Positions 49,107-58,607 of a DNA stretch of 64,000 nt are shown piece after piece (positions within the stretch are counted from its first letter, which is position 1; every line of letters starts with the position of its first letter). Below the pieces are notes generated by a model, which searched no databases, was not told where the DNA came from, and saw only the letters and a list, made by a program, of their open reading frames with translations. The translations under genes and the position numbers were made by a program. The stretch lies in NCBI RefSeq assembly GCF_001730365.1, contig NZ_MIKB01000016.1, forward strand, positions 248,001 to 312,000. The letters are read 5' to 3'. This stretch comes from Enterococcus quebecensis. GTDB lineage: Bacteria; Bacillota; Bacilli; Lactobacillales; Enterococcaceae.

Positions 49107-52100
49107 GTGAACATCATTGAACGAATTGGTGCAAGTGAACTAGCCCAAGATTGGCGCAAACAGCTAACAGAGAATAGTCGCCAGTTGATTACGGGTTTAG
49201 CAGGCTCTGCCAAAACATTGGTTATGACCAGTGGATTTAAACAAAAAAATAAAAAAATCATTGTTGCAGTTCCTAATCTTTATTATGGGAATCAACTAGT
49301 AGAAGATTTTCGTAATGTTTTATCTGATGAAGAAGTGTACTTATTTCCCGTTGATGAAGTACTATCTGCGGAGATGGCATTTTCTTCACCAGAAGCTAGA
49401 GCGGAAAGAGTAGCTACTCTTAATTTTCTTTTAACCGATCAAGCTGGAATCGTGGTTGTTCCTGTTGCTGGATTAAGAAAATATTTGCCAAGTAAACAAA
49501 CATGGGAAAAAGCCCAACTACATTGGTCAATTGGTGGAGAAATTGAATTAGATTCCCTAGCACAGCAACTCGTATTGATGGGGTATGAACGTCAATCTTT
49601 AGTTGGTAAGCCAGGAGATTTTAGTATACGTGGAAGCATAGTGGATGTGTATCCGCTGAATTCTGAATATCCCGTTAGAGCGGAATTGTTTGATATTGAA
49701 ATCGATTCTCTGCGTTATTTTGAAGCTGACACCCAACGTTCAGTTGGTAACATTGAATCTGTGACGCTTTCACCTATGACAGATCTCGTGTTTTCAAAAG
49801 AAGATTTACTTTATGGCGAAAAACAATTAAACAATGCTTTAGAAAAAAGAGTGGCCATCGCTAAAGATGGGGCTGAAAAAGAGTTTTTACAAGATTACTT
49901 TGGTCAGTTGGCAACTTCATGGAGTCAAGGGATACCTACAGATACGGCTCATTATTATACTGATTTTTTATATGAAACAAAAACGACGTTGCTCAACTAT
50001 CTGCCTGAAGACAGCTTTGTTTTCGTGGATGACTATGCTCGGATTTTAGAAGCGGAGCGTGAAATTTTACGTGAAGAAAACGAATGGCAAGTACTTAAAT
50101 TAGAAGAAATGCGTGTTTTTCCTGAACAGACATTTGGCTTGGAGTTTCATGAGCAAGTGCGAAAAATGACTTTTGGAACGACCTTCTTTTCATTATTCCA
50201 AAAAGGAATGGGCAATTTACGTTTTCAAGCCGTGCATAATTTTCAATATCGTTCTATGCAGCAATTTTTTGGCCAAATGCCTCTATTGAAAACGGAAATG
50301 GATCGCTGGCAAAAACAAGATCAGACGGTTGTTGTTTTCGTTCCAACGAAAGAACGCAGTCAAAAAGTCGAAGAGTTGTTTCGCGATTTTGATATCTCAA
50401 GTGTGACGGCCTCTCCTGATAAGTTGATAGAAGGGAAAATTCAAATCGTTGAAGGCTCACTTCAGTCAGGATTTGAATTGCCTGTTGAAAAAATCGTTGC
50501 AATCACGGAAAAGGAAATTTTCCATACAACAACGAAAAAAAGAGCGAGACGTCAAACCGTTTCAAATGCAGAACGTTTGAAAAGTTATAGTGATTTAAAA
50601 ACAGGTGACTACGTCGTGCATGCTAATCACGGGATTGGTAAATATATTGGCATGCAGACATTGGAAGTTGATGGTGTTCATCAAGATTACATCACTATTT
50701 TGTATCAAAATGATGATAAGCTATTCATCCCTGTAACTCAGCTAAACTTGATTCAAAAATTCGTTGCTTCAGAAGCGAAGTCACCGAAAGTTAATAAACT
50801 AGGCGGCAGCGAATGGAGCAAAACTAAGCGCAAAGTGTCATCTAAAATTGAAGATATCGCTGATGATTTGATTCAGCTCTATGCTTCAAGAGAATCTGAG
50901 AAAGGCTACGCTTTTCCGCCAGATGATGCTTACCAAAAAGAATTCGAAGATGCTTTTCCTTACAGTGAAACAGACGATCAGCTACGCAGTACAGCTGAAA
51001 TCAAACATGATATGGAAAAAACTCGACCAATGGATCGTTTACTTGTGGGAGATGTGGGCTACGGTAAAACAGAAGTTGCCTTACGTGCAGCGTTTAAAGC
51101 ACTTAACAACAACAAACAAGTTGCATTTTTAGTTCCTACAACGATTTTGGCGCAACAACATTATGAAACTATGCTGGATCGTTTTGAAGGGTTTCCGGTG
51201 GAAGTTGGCTTATTGAGCCGCTTTAGAACAAAAAAACAGCAAAATGAAACCATTGAAAAAATTAAACATGGTCAAGTGGATATTGTAGTAGGTACTCATC
51301 GCTTGTTATCACAAGATGTGAATTTTAGTGATCTTGGTTTGTTAGTAATCGATGAAGAGCAACGTTTTGGGGTGAAACACAAAGAACGCTTGAAGCAACT
51401 TCGTGCACAGGTAGATGTTTTAACATTAACGGCAACACCAATACCTAGAACACTACACATGTCTATGCTTGGGGTACGTGATCTTTCTGTTATTGAAACA
51501 CCACCGGAAAATCGTTATCCTATCCAAACGTACGTTATGGAAAATAATCCCGGAGCCGTTAGAGAAGCCATCGAAAGAGAAATGGCTCGTGATGGACAAG
51601 TCTTTTATCTTTATAATCGTGTGGATACGATTGAGCAAAAGGTGGAAGAAATCCAAGCCTTGGTTCCAGACGCTAGAATTGCGTATGCACATGGCCAAAT
51701 GACTGAAGTTCAATTGGAAAACACGCTGTTTGATTTTATTGAGCGACAGTATGATGTTTTAGTCACGACAACAATTATTGAAACAGGTGTTGATATTCCT
51801 AATGCCAATACGTTATTTGTTGAAAATGCTGATTATATGGGCTTATCTACCTTATATCAATTACGAGGAAGAGTTGGTCGGAGTAATCGTGTAGCCTATG
51901 CTTATTTTATGTACGAACAACAAAAGATTTTAAATGAAGTCAGCGAAAAACGTTTAGAGGCAATCAAAGATTTCACTGAGCTAGGTTCTGGATTTAAGAT
52001 TGCGATGCGGGATTTATCAATTCGTGGAGCAGGTAATTTATTGGGTGCGCAACAACATGGATTTATCGATTCAGTTGGTTTTGATATGTACTCACAAATG

Positions 52101-52640
52101 CTGTCAGAAGCAGTAGCTCGCAAGCAAGGGAAAAACATTCAAGATCAGAAAACCTCTGTTGAGATTGATTTGGGCATTGATGCTTATTTACCAACGAGTT
52201 ATATTGCTGATGAACGCCAGAAAATTGAAATTTATAAACGAATTCGTCAATTAGAAAATATGGATATGTATGATGAATTAGAAGCCGATCTTCTCGATCG
52301 TTTCGGAGAATATCCAGATGAGGTTGCTCATTTATTGACTACTGGACAAATTAAAATGGACGGAGATCGTGCTTTAATCGAACTGATTCGTAAGAGACAT
52401 CAAGAAATCACATTTACTTTAAGCAAGATTGGCACCAAGACATACAATGTAGAACAAATTTTTGAAGCCTTATCTCAAACGCAACTAAAAGCAGACCTTG
52501 CTGTAGATAATGAAAAAATGTCGGTTCGCTTAAAAGTACCTAAAGATATGAAAGAGGCAGCTTGGCTGCAAGAAGTCGCATTGTTTACTACAGCTTTAAG
52601 ACAGGAAAAATACAAGACAGTTGCGATTGATGAAGAATAG
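49107..52640 (+). CDS. mfd: Transcription-repair coupling factor
   Basis: 1177 residues, full length, from GTG at 49107 with AGGAGG upstream. UvrB-homology region at the N-terminus (GLAGSAKTLVM; PGDFSIRGSIVDVYPL), RNA-polymerase interaction domain near 500-560 (GDYVVHANHGIGKYIGM), then the RecG-like motor: Walker A GDVGYGKTEVALRAA (about 648), DEEQ box (about 749), TATPIPRTLHM, and QLRGRVGRS. The C-terminal TRCF domain follows. It dislodges stalled RNA polymerase and recruits UvrA. Repeat elements occupy both flanking spacers. Confidence 0.98.
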   Translation: MNIIERIGASELAQDWRKQLTENSRQLITGLAGSAKTLVMTSGFKQKNKKIIVAVPNLYYGNQLVEDFRNVLSDEEVYLFPVDEVLSAEMAFSSPEARAERVATLNFLLTDQAGIVVVPVAGLRKYLPSKQTWEKAQLHWSIGGEIELDSLAQQLVLMGYERQSLVGKPGDFSIRGSIVDVYPLNSEYPVRAELFDIEIDSLRYFEADTQRSVGNIESVTLSPMTDLVFSKEDLLYGEKQLNNALEKRVAIAKDGAEKEFLQDYFGQLATSWSQGIPTDTAHYYTDFLYETKTTLLNYLPEDSFVFVDDYARILEAEREILREENEWQVLKLEEMRVFPEQTFGLEFHEQVRKMTFGTTFFSLFQKGMGNLRFQAVHNFQYRSMQQFFGQMPLLKTEMDRWQKQDQTVVVFVPTKERSQKVEELFRDFDISSVTASPDKLIEGKIQIVEGSLQSGFELPVEKIVAITEKEIFHTTTKKRARRQTVSNAERLKSYSDLKTGDYVVHANHGIGKYIGMQTLEVDGVHQDYITILYQNDDKLFIPVTQLNLIQKFVASEAKSPKVNKLGGSEWSKTKRKVSSKIEDIADDLIQLYASRESEKGYAFPPDDAYQKEFEDAFPYSETDDQLRSTAEIKHDMEKTRPMDRLLVGDVGYGKTEVALRAAFKALNNNKQVAFLVPTTILAQQHYETMLDRFEGFPVEVGLLSRFRTKKQQNETIEKIKHGQVDIVVGTHRLLSQDVNFSDLGLLVIDEEQRFGVKHKERLKQLRAQVDVLTLTATPIPRTLHMSMLGVRDLSVIETPPENRYPIQTYVMENNPGAVREAIEREMARDGQVFYLYNRVDTIEQKVEEIQALVPDARIAYAHGQMTEVQLENTLFDFIERQYDVLVTTTIIETGVDIPNANTLFVENADYMGLSTLYQLRGRVGRSNRVAYAYFMYEQQKILNEVSEKRLEAIKDFTELGSGFKIAMRDLSIRGAGNLLGAQQHGFIDSVGFDMYSQMLSEAVARKQGKNIQDQKTSVEIDLGIDAYLPTSYIADERQKIEIYKRIRQLENMDMYDELEADLLDRFGEYPDEVAHLLTTGQIKMDGDRALIELIRKRHQEITFTLSKIGTKTYNVEQIFEALSQTQLKADLAVDNEKMSVRLKVPKDMKEAAWLQEVALFTTALRQEKYKTVAIDEE

Positions 52641-52904
52641 AATGAGCCCATTCAGCTTTTAAGGTGTCTAGCTTCATGGGCTAGCCCTTCGGAAAAAAGA
52701 TAACAATAGAATGAGCCGAAAAACGACTCAGTCAATTTTTTCTATTTTTCAGTCAGAGCTAATGAGCCCATTCAGCTTTTAAGGTGTCTAGCTTCTTGGG
52801 CTAGCTCTTCGGAAAAAAGATAAAAATAGAATGAGCCGAAAAAACGACTCAGTCAATTTTTTCTATTTTTCAGTCAGAGCTAATGAGCCCATTCAGCTTT
52901 TAAG
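52641..52904 (+). repeat. Two tandem copies (plus boundary) of the structured intercistronic repeat
   Basis: Unit 1 52641-52760 (120 bp), unit 2 52761-52881 (121 bp, one extra A), then AATGAGCCCATTCAGCTTTT again at 52882. Each has AGCCCATTCAGCT pairing with AGCTTCATGGGCT or its variant, a central hairpin GAGCCG-A5/6-CGACTC, and AAAAATAGAA pairing with TTCTATTTTT in unit 2. It starts at the base after the mfd stop and ends at the next ribosome site. Confidence 0.95.
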
Positions 52905-52917
52905 ATTGGAGGTCAAC

Positions 52918-54501
52918 ATGGCGCATAAAGAGATGCGGACGATGATGCAAGGGGCGGCTGTTTTAACTGTTGCGTCATTTATTGCTAAAGTATTGAGTGC
53001 AGTTTATCGTGTGCCTTTTCAAAACTTAGTGGGTGATGAAGGGTTCTATGTATATCAGCAAGTTTATCCAATTTATGGAATTGCTATGACATTGGCATTG
53101 TCAGGATTACCGCAGTTTATTTCTAAAGTGGTAGCAGAACAACAAGAGATTAGTGCACAGAAAAAGGTTTTACAGCAATTGTTTCCTTTTGTATTTGTAA
53201 TTGCAGGTTTATGTTGGGCATTTTTCTTTTTAGGTAGTCACGAAATTGCCTTTATGATGGGAGATGTTCGGTTAGCATCGTTGATTCAAGTCGTGTCTTT
53301 TACTTTTTTGTTAGTTCCAATATTGTCTTTTTATCGTGGGAATTTTCAAGGGCACTTAATGATGGTTCCAAGTGCTGTTTCTCAAGTGATGGAACAACTT
53401 ATTCGAGTGGGTGTGATTTTGCTTGCTGCGTATTCTTTTAGCCGAGCTGGTTGGTCTGTTTATCAGACCGGAACAATTGCGATGGGTGGCGCCTTATTAG
53501 GAGGCGTAGTCGCTGCATGCATTTTATGGTATTATGATCAAAAAATTCGTGTAGGCAGTTCAGCGTATCTTACTGAATGGAAAGTTGAGAAAGGTTCAGG
53601 CGGATTATTTGGACGTTTAGTAGTAGAAGGCGGGATTGTTTCTTTATATAGTGCGTTTTTGATTTTCTTTCAATTGATTGATTCTTTTTTTGTGAAGAAT
53701 TCATTAGTTGCTTCAGGAATTAGTGATTCTGCTGCTAAAATCGACAAAGGTATTTATGATCGAGGTCAGCCTTTGGTTCAGTTAGGCCTAGTTGTTGCAT
53801 TGGCATTAAGTTCAAGCTTTTTACCAGCTCTGACAAAGTATTTTATCAGTCAAGAACAAGGGCGTTTTTTGCAAGCCGCTAAAATATTTTTACGTTTGAC
53901 CACAACGATTGCTTCGGCTGCTTCAGTGGGCTTAGTTTTATTGCTTCCTTATATGAATTTTACTTTATTTAAAGATTATAAAGGCAATGGTGTTTTGGGG
54001 ATTTATGTTTGCTCGATAGCGTTTATGGCAGTTATTCAAGCATATCAAAGTATTTTACAAAGCCGTAATCGATTTGCTACATCTGTGTTTGCCGCAGGGA
54101 TAGGTTTAGTCATCAAACTTTTCTTAACGAGTTTTTTAACGTATAGATTAGGAACGATTGGTGCGAGTGTTTCGACGATTGCAGGGTTGATTGCTACATT
54201 AATTTTCTTGATGCTCTCCTCAAAAAAAGAAATCAATCGGTTTGTCGTAGAAAATCATTTCTTGAAAAAATTAACTATCAGTTTAGGATTGATGGGAATT
54301 GTGTTACTCTGTTACCAAGGTGTCATTGGGCTGTTATTTGGAGCGGTCAGTCATCGAGGTCAAGCATTAATTGTTACGTTGTTGGGCGTTTTAATTGGTG
54401 GAACAACATTTATTTTTATCATTATTAAAATAAAATTATTTACAATACGGGAGTGGCTAACATTACCGTTTGGAGCGAAAATATTAAGAATGAAGAGGTA
54501 G
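52918..54501 (+). CDS. MurJ/SpoVB-type polysaccharide or lipid II flippase (YabM-like)
   Basis: 527 residues from the ATG at 52918, after GGAGG; the frame upstream runs through the repeat and is not used. About 14 membrane segments of the MATE/MOP superfamily. The N-terminus [34 protein letters not shown], and [15 protein letters not shown] are typical of the SpoVB/YabM branch. The position between mfd and the S4-domain gene matches yabM of B. subtilis. It probably flips an undecaprenyl-linked wall precursor; which precursor is unknown. Confidence 0.88.
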   Translation: MAHKEMRTMMQGAAVLTVASFIAKVLSAVYRVPFQNLVGDEGFYVYQQVYPIYGIAMTLALSGLPQFISKVVAEQQEISAQKKVLQQLFPFVFVIAGLCWAFFFLGSHEIAFMMGDVRLASLIQVVSFTFLLVPILSFYRGNFQGHLMMVPSAVSQVMEQLIRVGVILLAAYSFSRAGWSVYQTGTIAMGGALLGGVVAACILWYYDQKIRVGSSAYLTEWKVEKGSGGLFGRLVVEGGIVSLYSAFLIFFQLIDSFFVKNSLVASGISDSAAKIDKGIYDRGQPLVQLGLVVALALSSSFLPALTKYFISQEQGRFLQAAKIFLRLTTTIASAASVGLVLLLPYMNFTLFKDYKGNGVLGIYVCSIAFMAVIQAYQSILQSRNRFATSVFAAGIGLVIKLFLTSFLTYRLGTIGASVSTIAGLIATLIFLMLSSKKEINRFVVENHFLKKLTISLGLMGIVLLCYQGVIGLLFGAVSHRGQALIVTLLGVLIGGTTFIFIIIKIKLFTIREWLTLPFGAKILRMKR

Positions 54502-54505
54502 GCTT

Positions 54506-54778
54506 ATGCGTTTAGACAAATTTTTAAAAGTTTCTCGTATTATTAAAAGAAGGCCTGTAGCCAAAGAAGTTGCCGATAAAGGTCGGATTCAAATTAACGG
54601 CGTCTTAGCAAAATCATCAAGCAATGTAAAAATTGGTGATCAAGTTAAGATTCAATTTGGAAACAAAATATTAGAAATCGAAGTGCTTGAACTTCGTGAT
54701 TCAACGAAAAAAGAAGATGCAGAAAAGATGTATCAAATTATTTCAGAAAAAAGAGTCGAAAATAGTGATGATGTATAA
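54506..54778 (+). CDS. rqcP: S4-domain ribosome-quality-control factor RqcP (YabO)
   Basis: 90 residues, 4 nt after the previous stop, AGGTAGG-type ribosome site in the end of that gene. S4 RNA-binding fold from the first residue: [57 protein letters not shown]. This is the short stand-alone S4 protein (Hsp15-like) that acts with RqcH in C-terminal alanine tailing on stalled 50S subunits. Same place as yabO in Bacillus. Confidence 0.93.
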   Translation: MRLDKFLKVSRIIKRRPVAKEVADKGRIQINGVLAKSSSNVKIGDQVKIQFGNKILEIEVLELRDSTKKEDAEKMYQIISEKRVENSDDV

Positions 54779-54843
54779 GTGAATTTGAAATTATTTTGTC
54801 TGGATCTGGAATAAAATGAAGAAAAGCATGTTTAAGAAATAAT

Positions 54844-54939
54844 CAATAAGAGTCTGGAATGTTTGTATACCCTCAATGATTAGGTTCAAAACCTAATGTT
54901 TAACGAGGCGTTACAATTTTTCCAAACTCTTATTTTTTA
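54844..54939 (+). ncRNA. Long imperfect hairpin after rqcP (structured RNA or terminator)
   Basis: Three nested stems: AATAAGAGTCTGGAA with TTCCAAACTCTTATT (54844-54858 / 54919-54933, one mismatch); TTGTATACCCTC with GAGGCGTTACAA (54862-54873 / 54904-54915, inner mismatches); ATTAGGTT-CAA-AACCTAAT (54878-54896). A TTTTTTATAT tract follows. It may be the terminator of rqcP, a small RNA, or a MITE-like relic. Confidence 0.45.
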
Positions 54940-54981
54940 TATACAGTCATGAAAGAGTGTTGGGTGTATTTAAAAAGGTGA

Positions 54982-55245
54982 CGGATAAGAGTTAATGGCA
55001 TTATTAAGGTACAGAAGGTTGCAAGTTATTTCGTCTGGTGGCTATTGCGGATTTACAATCTTCGGATGCAACGTAAACCACCAACCTAGAAAAATTATTT
55101 TTCCGTTATTTTACATCTTGATAAGGATGAGGAAGAAATCTTAGGCCACTACCCGTCTATGACTATCAACTTGAAATATCGTTGGTTGCGTTCAGCATCT
55201 GAAGTGATTGTGTTAGGTAAATCAGCGGTCGATATAAGAGAATGA
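54982..55245 (+). pseudogene. Gene remnant with an in-frame TAG
   Basis: One frame reads through 88 codons with a single stop, TAG at 55087-55089. Before it: VQKVASYFVWWLLRIYNLRM; after it: KNYFSVILHLDKDEEEILGH and SMTINLKYRWLRSASEVIVL, ending in AVDIRE-stop. It looks coding but has no start codon or ribosome site. Family not recognised. With the hairpin above it fills the 600-bp rqcP-divIC gap. Confidence 0.45.
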
Positions 55246-55312
55246 GTATGTTCCCATTTGAATAGAACGATAATCGTTTTTTAGACTTTAGAAAAATAGT
55301 GATAATTTAGAT

Positions 55313-55341
55313 TAGACAAGCTTCTTAGATGTTGGTATAAT
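55313..55341 (+). promoter_or_regulatory. Promoter of divIC
   Basis: TAGACA (55313-55318), 17-nt spacer, perfect TATAAT (55336-55341), 37 nt before the start codon. A fresh promoter is expected since the operon is interrupted by the remnant. Confidence 0.65.
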
Positions 55342-55377
55342 AAGACAGACAAACCAAAAACGAGTGGAGCGTAAGAC

Positions 55378-55845
55378 ATGGGAAAAAAGAAAAAAGACAT
55401 GGAGAAAGTTGCTGCATTAGATAATGAGTATACTAAAGAACAGTATGCTGAATTTCAAAAACAGCAAAAACAGTTAATTTTCAGACGCCGGCGTCTAGCG
55501 GTTGTTTTTCTCATGGCGTTTGTGATTTTTATTGTTTCTGGTATCCAATTGGTAAAAGACTACCAACAATTGAATGTCTTTAAAGCACAAGAAGCGGATG
55601 CTGTGGCTGAATCAGCCGAGGCAGATAAAAAGCTAAAGCGTTTGGAACAAGACGTTGCTCTGTTGAGAGATGATGATTATGTGGCAAAATTAGCCCGTAG
55701 CCATTTTTACGTCTCGAAAGAAGGGGAACAAATCTACAACATTCCAGAGTTAGGCGGAACGACTAGCTCCAGTAATGAGCAAAAGCAATCATCAGAAGTA
55801 AGTCAATCACAGTCTCATTCGACTGAGAAACAATCAGGCGAATAA
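55378..55845 (+). CDS. divIC: Septum formation protein DivIC (FtsB-like)
   Basis: 155 residues. Basic cytoplasmic start MGKKKKDMEK, one membrane helix after FRRRR (about 41-60), then a coiled coil (about 62-95, AEADKKLKRLEQDVALLRD) and the family end LARSHFYVSKEGEQIYNIPE. The last 35 residues are a Ser/Gln-rich extension. DivIC with FtsL and DivIB links the divisome to septal wall synthesis. Same place as divIC in B. subtilis. The start has a weak ribosome site (TGGAGCG). Confidence 0.93.
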   Translation: MGKKKKDMEKVAALDNEYTKEQYAEFQKQQKQLIFRRRRLAVVFLMAFVIFIVSGIQLVKDYQQLNVFKAQEADAVAESAEADKKLKRLEQDVALLRDDDYVAKLARSHFYVSKEGEQIYNIPELGGTTSSSNEQKQSSEVSQSQSHSTEKQSGE

Positions 55846-55888
55846 CTGCAGATATAATAGGGTAAATAATAGGAGGAACATTTTTTTT

Positions 55889-56365
55889 ATGTCAATTGAA
55901 GTAGGAGCGAAGTTGCCAGGAAAAGTGTCAGGTATCACTAATTTTGGTGCCTTCATCGATTTAGGTGAAGGAAAAACAGGGTTGGTTCACATTAGTGAAG
56001 TATCAAATGGATTTGTAAAAGACATCCATGATGTATTAACCGTAGGAGATGAAGTAACTGTCAAAGTTACCTCAGTTGGTGATGACGGTAAAGTAGGCTT
56101 ATCGATTCGTAAAGCGCAAGATGCACCAGCAGCGGAGCCAAAACGCGAATTTCAACGTCGGGATAACTATGAGCAACAAGGGAATCGAGACCGCGGACAA
56201 CGTCCAGCACCTAAAAAACAATTTACCAAAGCACAACCAATGAACTCAAAACAAGATTTTGATTCATTAATGAGCTCATTTTTAAAAGATAGTGATGATC
56301 GTCTATCTTCTTTGAAACGTAATACAGAAGGTAAACGCGGTGGACGCGGCGGACGCCGTAACTAA
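55889..56365 (+). CDS. yabR: S1-domain RNA-binding protein (YabR)
   Basis: 158 residues, AGGAGG upstream. A single S1 fold at residues 5-75: VGAKLPGKVSGITNFGAFID, KTGLVHISEVSNGFVKDIHD, VGDEVTVKVTSVGDDGK, GLSIRKA. The tail is Arg/Gln-rich and ends GKRGGRGGRRN, a low-complexity RNA-binding extension. YabR-type proteins are found between divIC and tilS in Bacillota and can associate with ribosomes. Precise role unclear. Confidence 0.9.
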   Translation: MSIEVGAKLPGKVSGITNFGAFIDLGEGKTGLVHISEVSNGFVKDIHDVLTVGDEVTVKVTSVGDDGKVGLSIRKAQDAPAAEPKREFQRRDNYEQQGNRDRGQRPAPKKQFTKAQPMNSKQDFDSLMSSFLKDSDDRLSSLKRNTEGKRGGRGGRRN

Positions 56366-56379
56366 TGAATAAATAATTG

Positions 56380-56408
56380 AAGCTGAGCGGAAGCTCGGCT
56401 TTTCTGTT
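56380..56408 (+). terminator. Weak terminator after yabR
   Basis: AGCTGAGC with GCTCGGCT (one G-T) around GGAA, then TTTTCTG; a short T run, so read-through to tilS is likely. Confidence 0.5.
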
Positions 56409-56466
56409 TAATGTATGTTTATTTTTTTGAGAGAATTTATGAACTATGAAACAAAGAGGTGAGCAG

Positions 56467-57849
56467 ATGTTTCAAGAATTTTACAGTCATTGTAGAAGAA
56501 GTGAATACTGGAAGCAGGATCAAAGAATATTATTGGCGATATCCGGCGGTATTGATTCTATGGTCTTGTTGAATCTGATGCAGACAGCGGCTCAAAAAGA
56601 TCAATTAAAAGTAGCCGTAGCTCATATAGATCATCAACTGCGTAAAGAGTCAGTACAAGAAGCCGCTTATTTGAAAGACTATTGCCAAGAACAAGGGATT
56701 CCTTACTACAGTAAAAAATGGACTGCCTTAGATAAGGAAAAAAATACAGAAGCTCGTGCTCGTAAATTTCGTTATGATTTCTTTGCTGAAATCATGGAAA
56801 AAAAAAACTACACCACACTTTTTACTGCCCATCACAACGATGATCAAGCTGAAACTGTTTTAATGAAGTTGACCAGAGGGAGTGCGCTGTCCAATTTAGT
56901 AGGTATCAGATCAAGGCAGCCATTTGGGGGAGGCGAATTGATTCGTCCATTCTTGATTTTTTCAAAAGAACAATTGGAACAATTTGCTAGAAAATCAGAA
57001 ATTGTTTATTTTGAAGATAGTTCAAATCAAAGTGATGCTTATATGCGAAATAGGATAAGGCATCAAGTGGTCCCTGTTCTAAAAAAAGAAAACCAACAAT
57101 TCCTGCAGCATATTACTAATTTTAGCGAACAAATCGAATTAGCTAATGAGCTTATACTATCGGTTATTAATCCAAAATATGATCGCTGGGTGGAAGAAAT
57201 AGCAGAAGGTTGGAAGATTCAATTATCTGAGTTGGAAAAAGAAAAAGAAAGCATACAGACCTTTTTTTTGGTAACCTTGTTTCAAAGGACGCTAGTACAA
57301 AAAGGTGTGACAGTCAGTCAAGTGCATATTCAACAATTTCTGTCGTTACTTAATCAAGCAGCACCTCAAAAATCGTTGGATATAGAACAAGGCTGGCAAG
57401 TTATCAAAGAATACGACGTGGCTTACCTGAAAAAAGAACAGTTTGATCAAGGCGAATTACTATTTTATCTAAAGGAAAATGAACAAGTTTTTCTTTCTGA
57501 GAAGGAATGGATAGGGCTGGAGACAGCTGAAAAAAAAATTGAATTGCCGGAAACAATAAAAAATTGGGAAGAATATTCACTGATTATAAGTGATCAGGTC
57601 TCTCTTCCGTTGACGATTCGCCACCGGAAAAATGGAGATAGAATCTCTTTAACACCAGATTTGACGAAAAGACTAAACCGGTTATTTATTGATCAAAAGA
57701 TCCCTAACCATATACGAGAACAAGCATGGATCATCCTTTCTGGTGAAGGTAACATTATTTGGGTGCCGAAATTCGCAAATTCATATTTGAGTATTCCTAA
57801 AGAAACTGATAAAATACACTACAGACTCCTTTATAAAATAAACGAGTAA
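56467..57849 (+). CDS. tilS: tRNA(Ile)-lysidine synthase
   Basis: 460 residues from the ATG at 56467, after AGAGGTGAG; an ATG seven codons upstream precedes that site. PP-loop SGGIDS at about 26-31, HIDHQLR, ARKFRYDFF, HHNDDQAETVLMKLTRG, and the tRNA contact stretch SNQSDAYMRNRIRH. The C-terminal TilS domain ends RHRKNGDRI...KRLNRLFIDQKIP. It converts C34 of tRNA-Ile(CAU) to lysidine so it reads AUA. Upstream of hpt, as in Bacillus. Confidence 0.96.
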   Translation: MFQEFYSHCRRSEYWKQDQRILLAISGGIDSMVLLNLMQTAAQKDQLKVAVAHIDHQLRKESVQEAAYLKDYCQEQGIPYYSKKWTALDKEKNTEARARKFRYDFFAEIMEKKNYTTLFTAHHNDDQAETVLMKLTRGSALSNLVGIRSRQPFGGGELIRPFLIFSKEQLEQFARKSEIVYFEDSSNQSDAYMRNRIRHQVVPVLKKENQQFLQHITNFSEQIELANELILSVINPKYDRWVEEIAEGWKIQLSELEKEKESIQTFFLVTLFQRTLVQKGVTVSQVHIQQFLSLLNQAAPQKSLDIEQGWQVIKEYDVAYLKKEQFDQGELLFYLKENEQVFLSEKEWIGLETAEKKIELPETIKNWEEYSLIISDQVSLPLTIRHRKNGDRISLTPDLTKRLNRLFIDQKIPNHIREQAWIILSGEGNIIWVPKFANSYLSIPKETDKIHYRLLYKINE

Positions 57850-57892
57850 ACAAAATAACCTAAAAATAAGGAAACTACACTTAACTAATGCT

Positions 57893-57934
57893 CCACACTT
57901 TCAATAACTATGCGTTAAAACGTTAATAGTGTGG
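57893..57934 (+). promoter_or_regulatory. Hairpin between tilS and hpt
   Basis: CCACACT (57893-57899) pairs with AGTGTGG (57928-57934), enclosing AACTATGCGTTAAAACGTT. No T run. It ends about 10 nt before the hpt ribosome site, so may be a processing or stability element. Confidence 0.3.
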
Positions 57935-57958
57935 AGGAATAAAGAAAAGGAGAGCAAT

Positions 57959-58504
57959 ATGCTAGAGAAAGACATTAAGCAAATTTTGATCACAAAAGAA
58001 CAGATTCTTGAAAAATCAACTGAGTTAGGCAAACAGTTGACTGAAGACTACAAGGATAAAAATCCTTTAGTTATTGGTATTTTGAAAGGTGCGATTCCTT
58101 TCATGGCTGATATCACACGCTCTATTGATACCTACTTAGAAATGGATTTCATGGATGTATCTAGCTACGGAAATGCGACTGTGTCGTCTGGTGAAGTGAA
58201 GATCGTTAAAGATTTGGACACGAATGTTGAAGGACGTGACATCCTTATTGTTGAAGATATCATCGATAGTGGACGTACACTTGCATATCTAGTAGATTTA
58301 TTTAAATACAGAAAAGCAGCGTCTGTGAAGATCGTTACATTGTTAGATAAACCAGAAGGGCGCGTGGTTGATATTGTTGCCGATTACGTTGGTTTTAACG
58401 TGCCAAATGAATTTGTTGTTGGCTATGGTTTAGACTATGCGGAAAGATATCGTAATCTCCCTTATGTAGGCGTATTAAAACCGGAAATCTACGAATCAAA
58501 TTAA
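57959..58504 (+). CDS. hpt: Hypoxanthine phosphoribosyltransferase
   Basis: 181 residues from the ATG at 57959, after AAAGGAGAG. PRTase motif [15 protein letters not shown], the [13 protein letters not shown] loop and [15 protein letters not shown]. It salvages hypoxanthine and guanine to IMP/GMP with PRPP, complementing the purine permease at 2417. Located between tilS and ftsH as in most Bacillota. Confidence 0.96.
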   Translation: MLEKDIKQILITKEQILEKSTELGKQLTEDYKDKNPLVIGILKGAIPFMADITRSIDTYLEMDFMDVSSYGNATVSSGEVKIVKDLDTNVEGRDILIVEDIIDSGRTLAYLVDLFKYRKAASVKIVTLLDKPEGRVVDIVADYVGFNVPNEFVVGYGLDYAERYRNLPYVGVLKPEIYESN

Positions 58505-58607
58505 TATCTCTCTTGGAATTAGTTATGTTACAATGTAATGGTCAGAATTGATAAAAAAATAAAAAACGTAAAATTAAATTACGCGCAGCAATCAAAGGAG
58601 GACAGGC

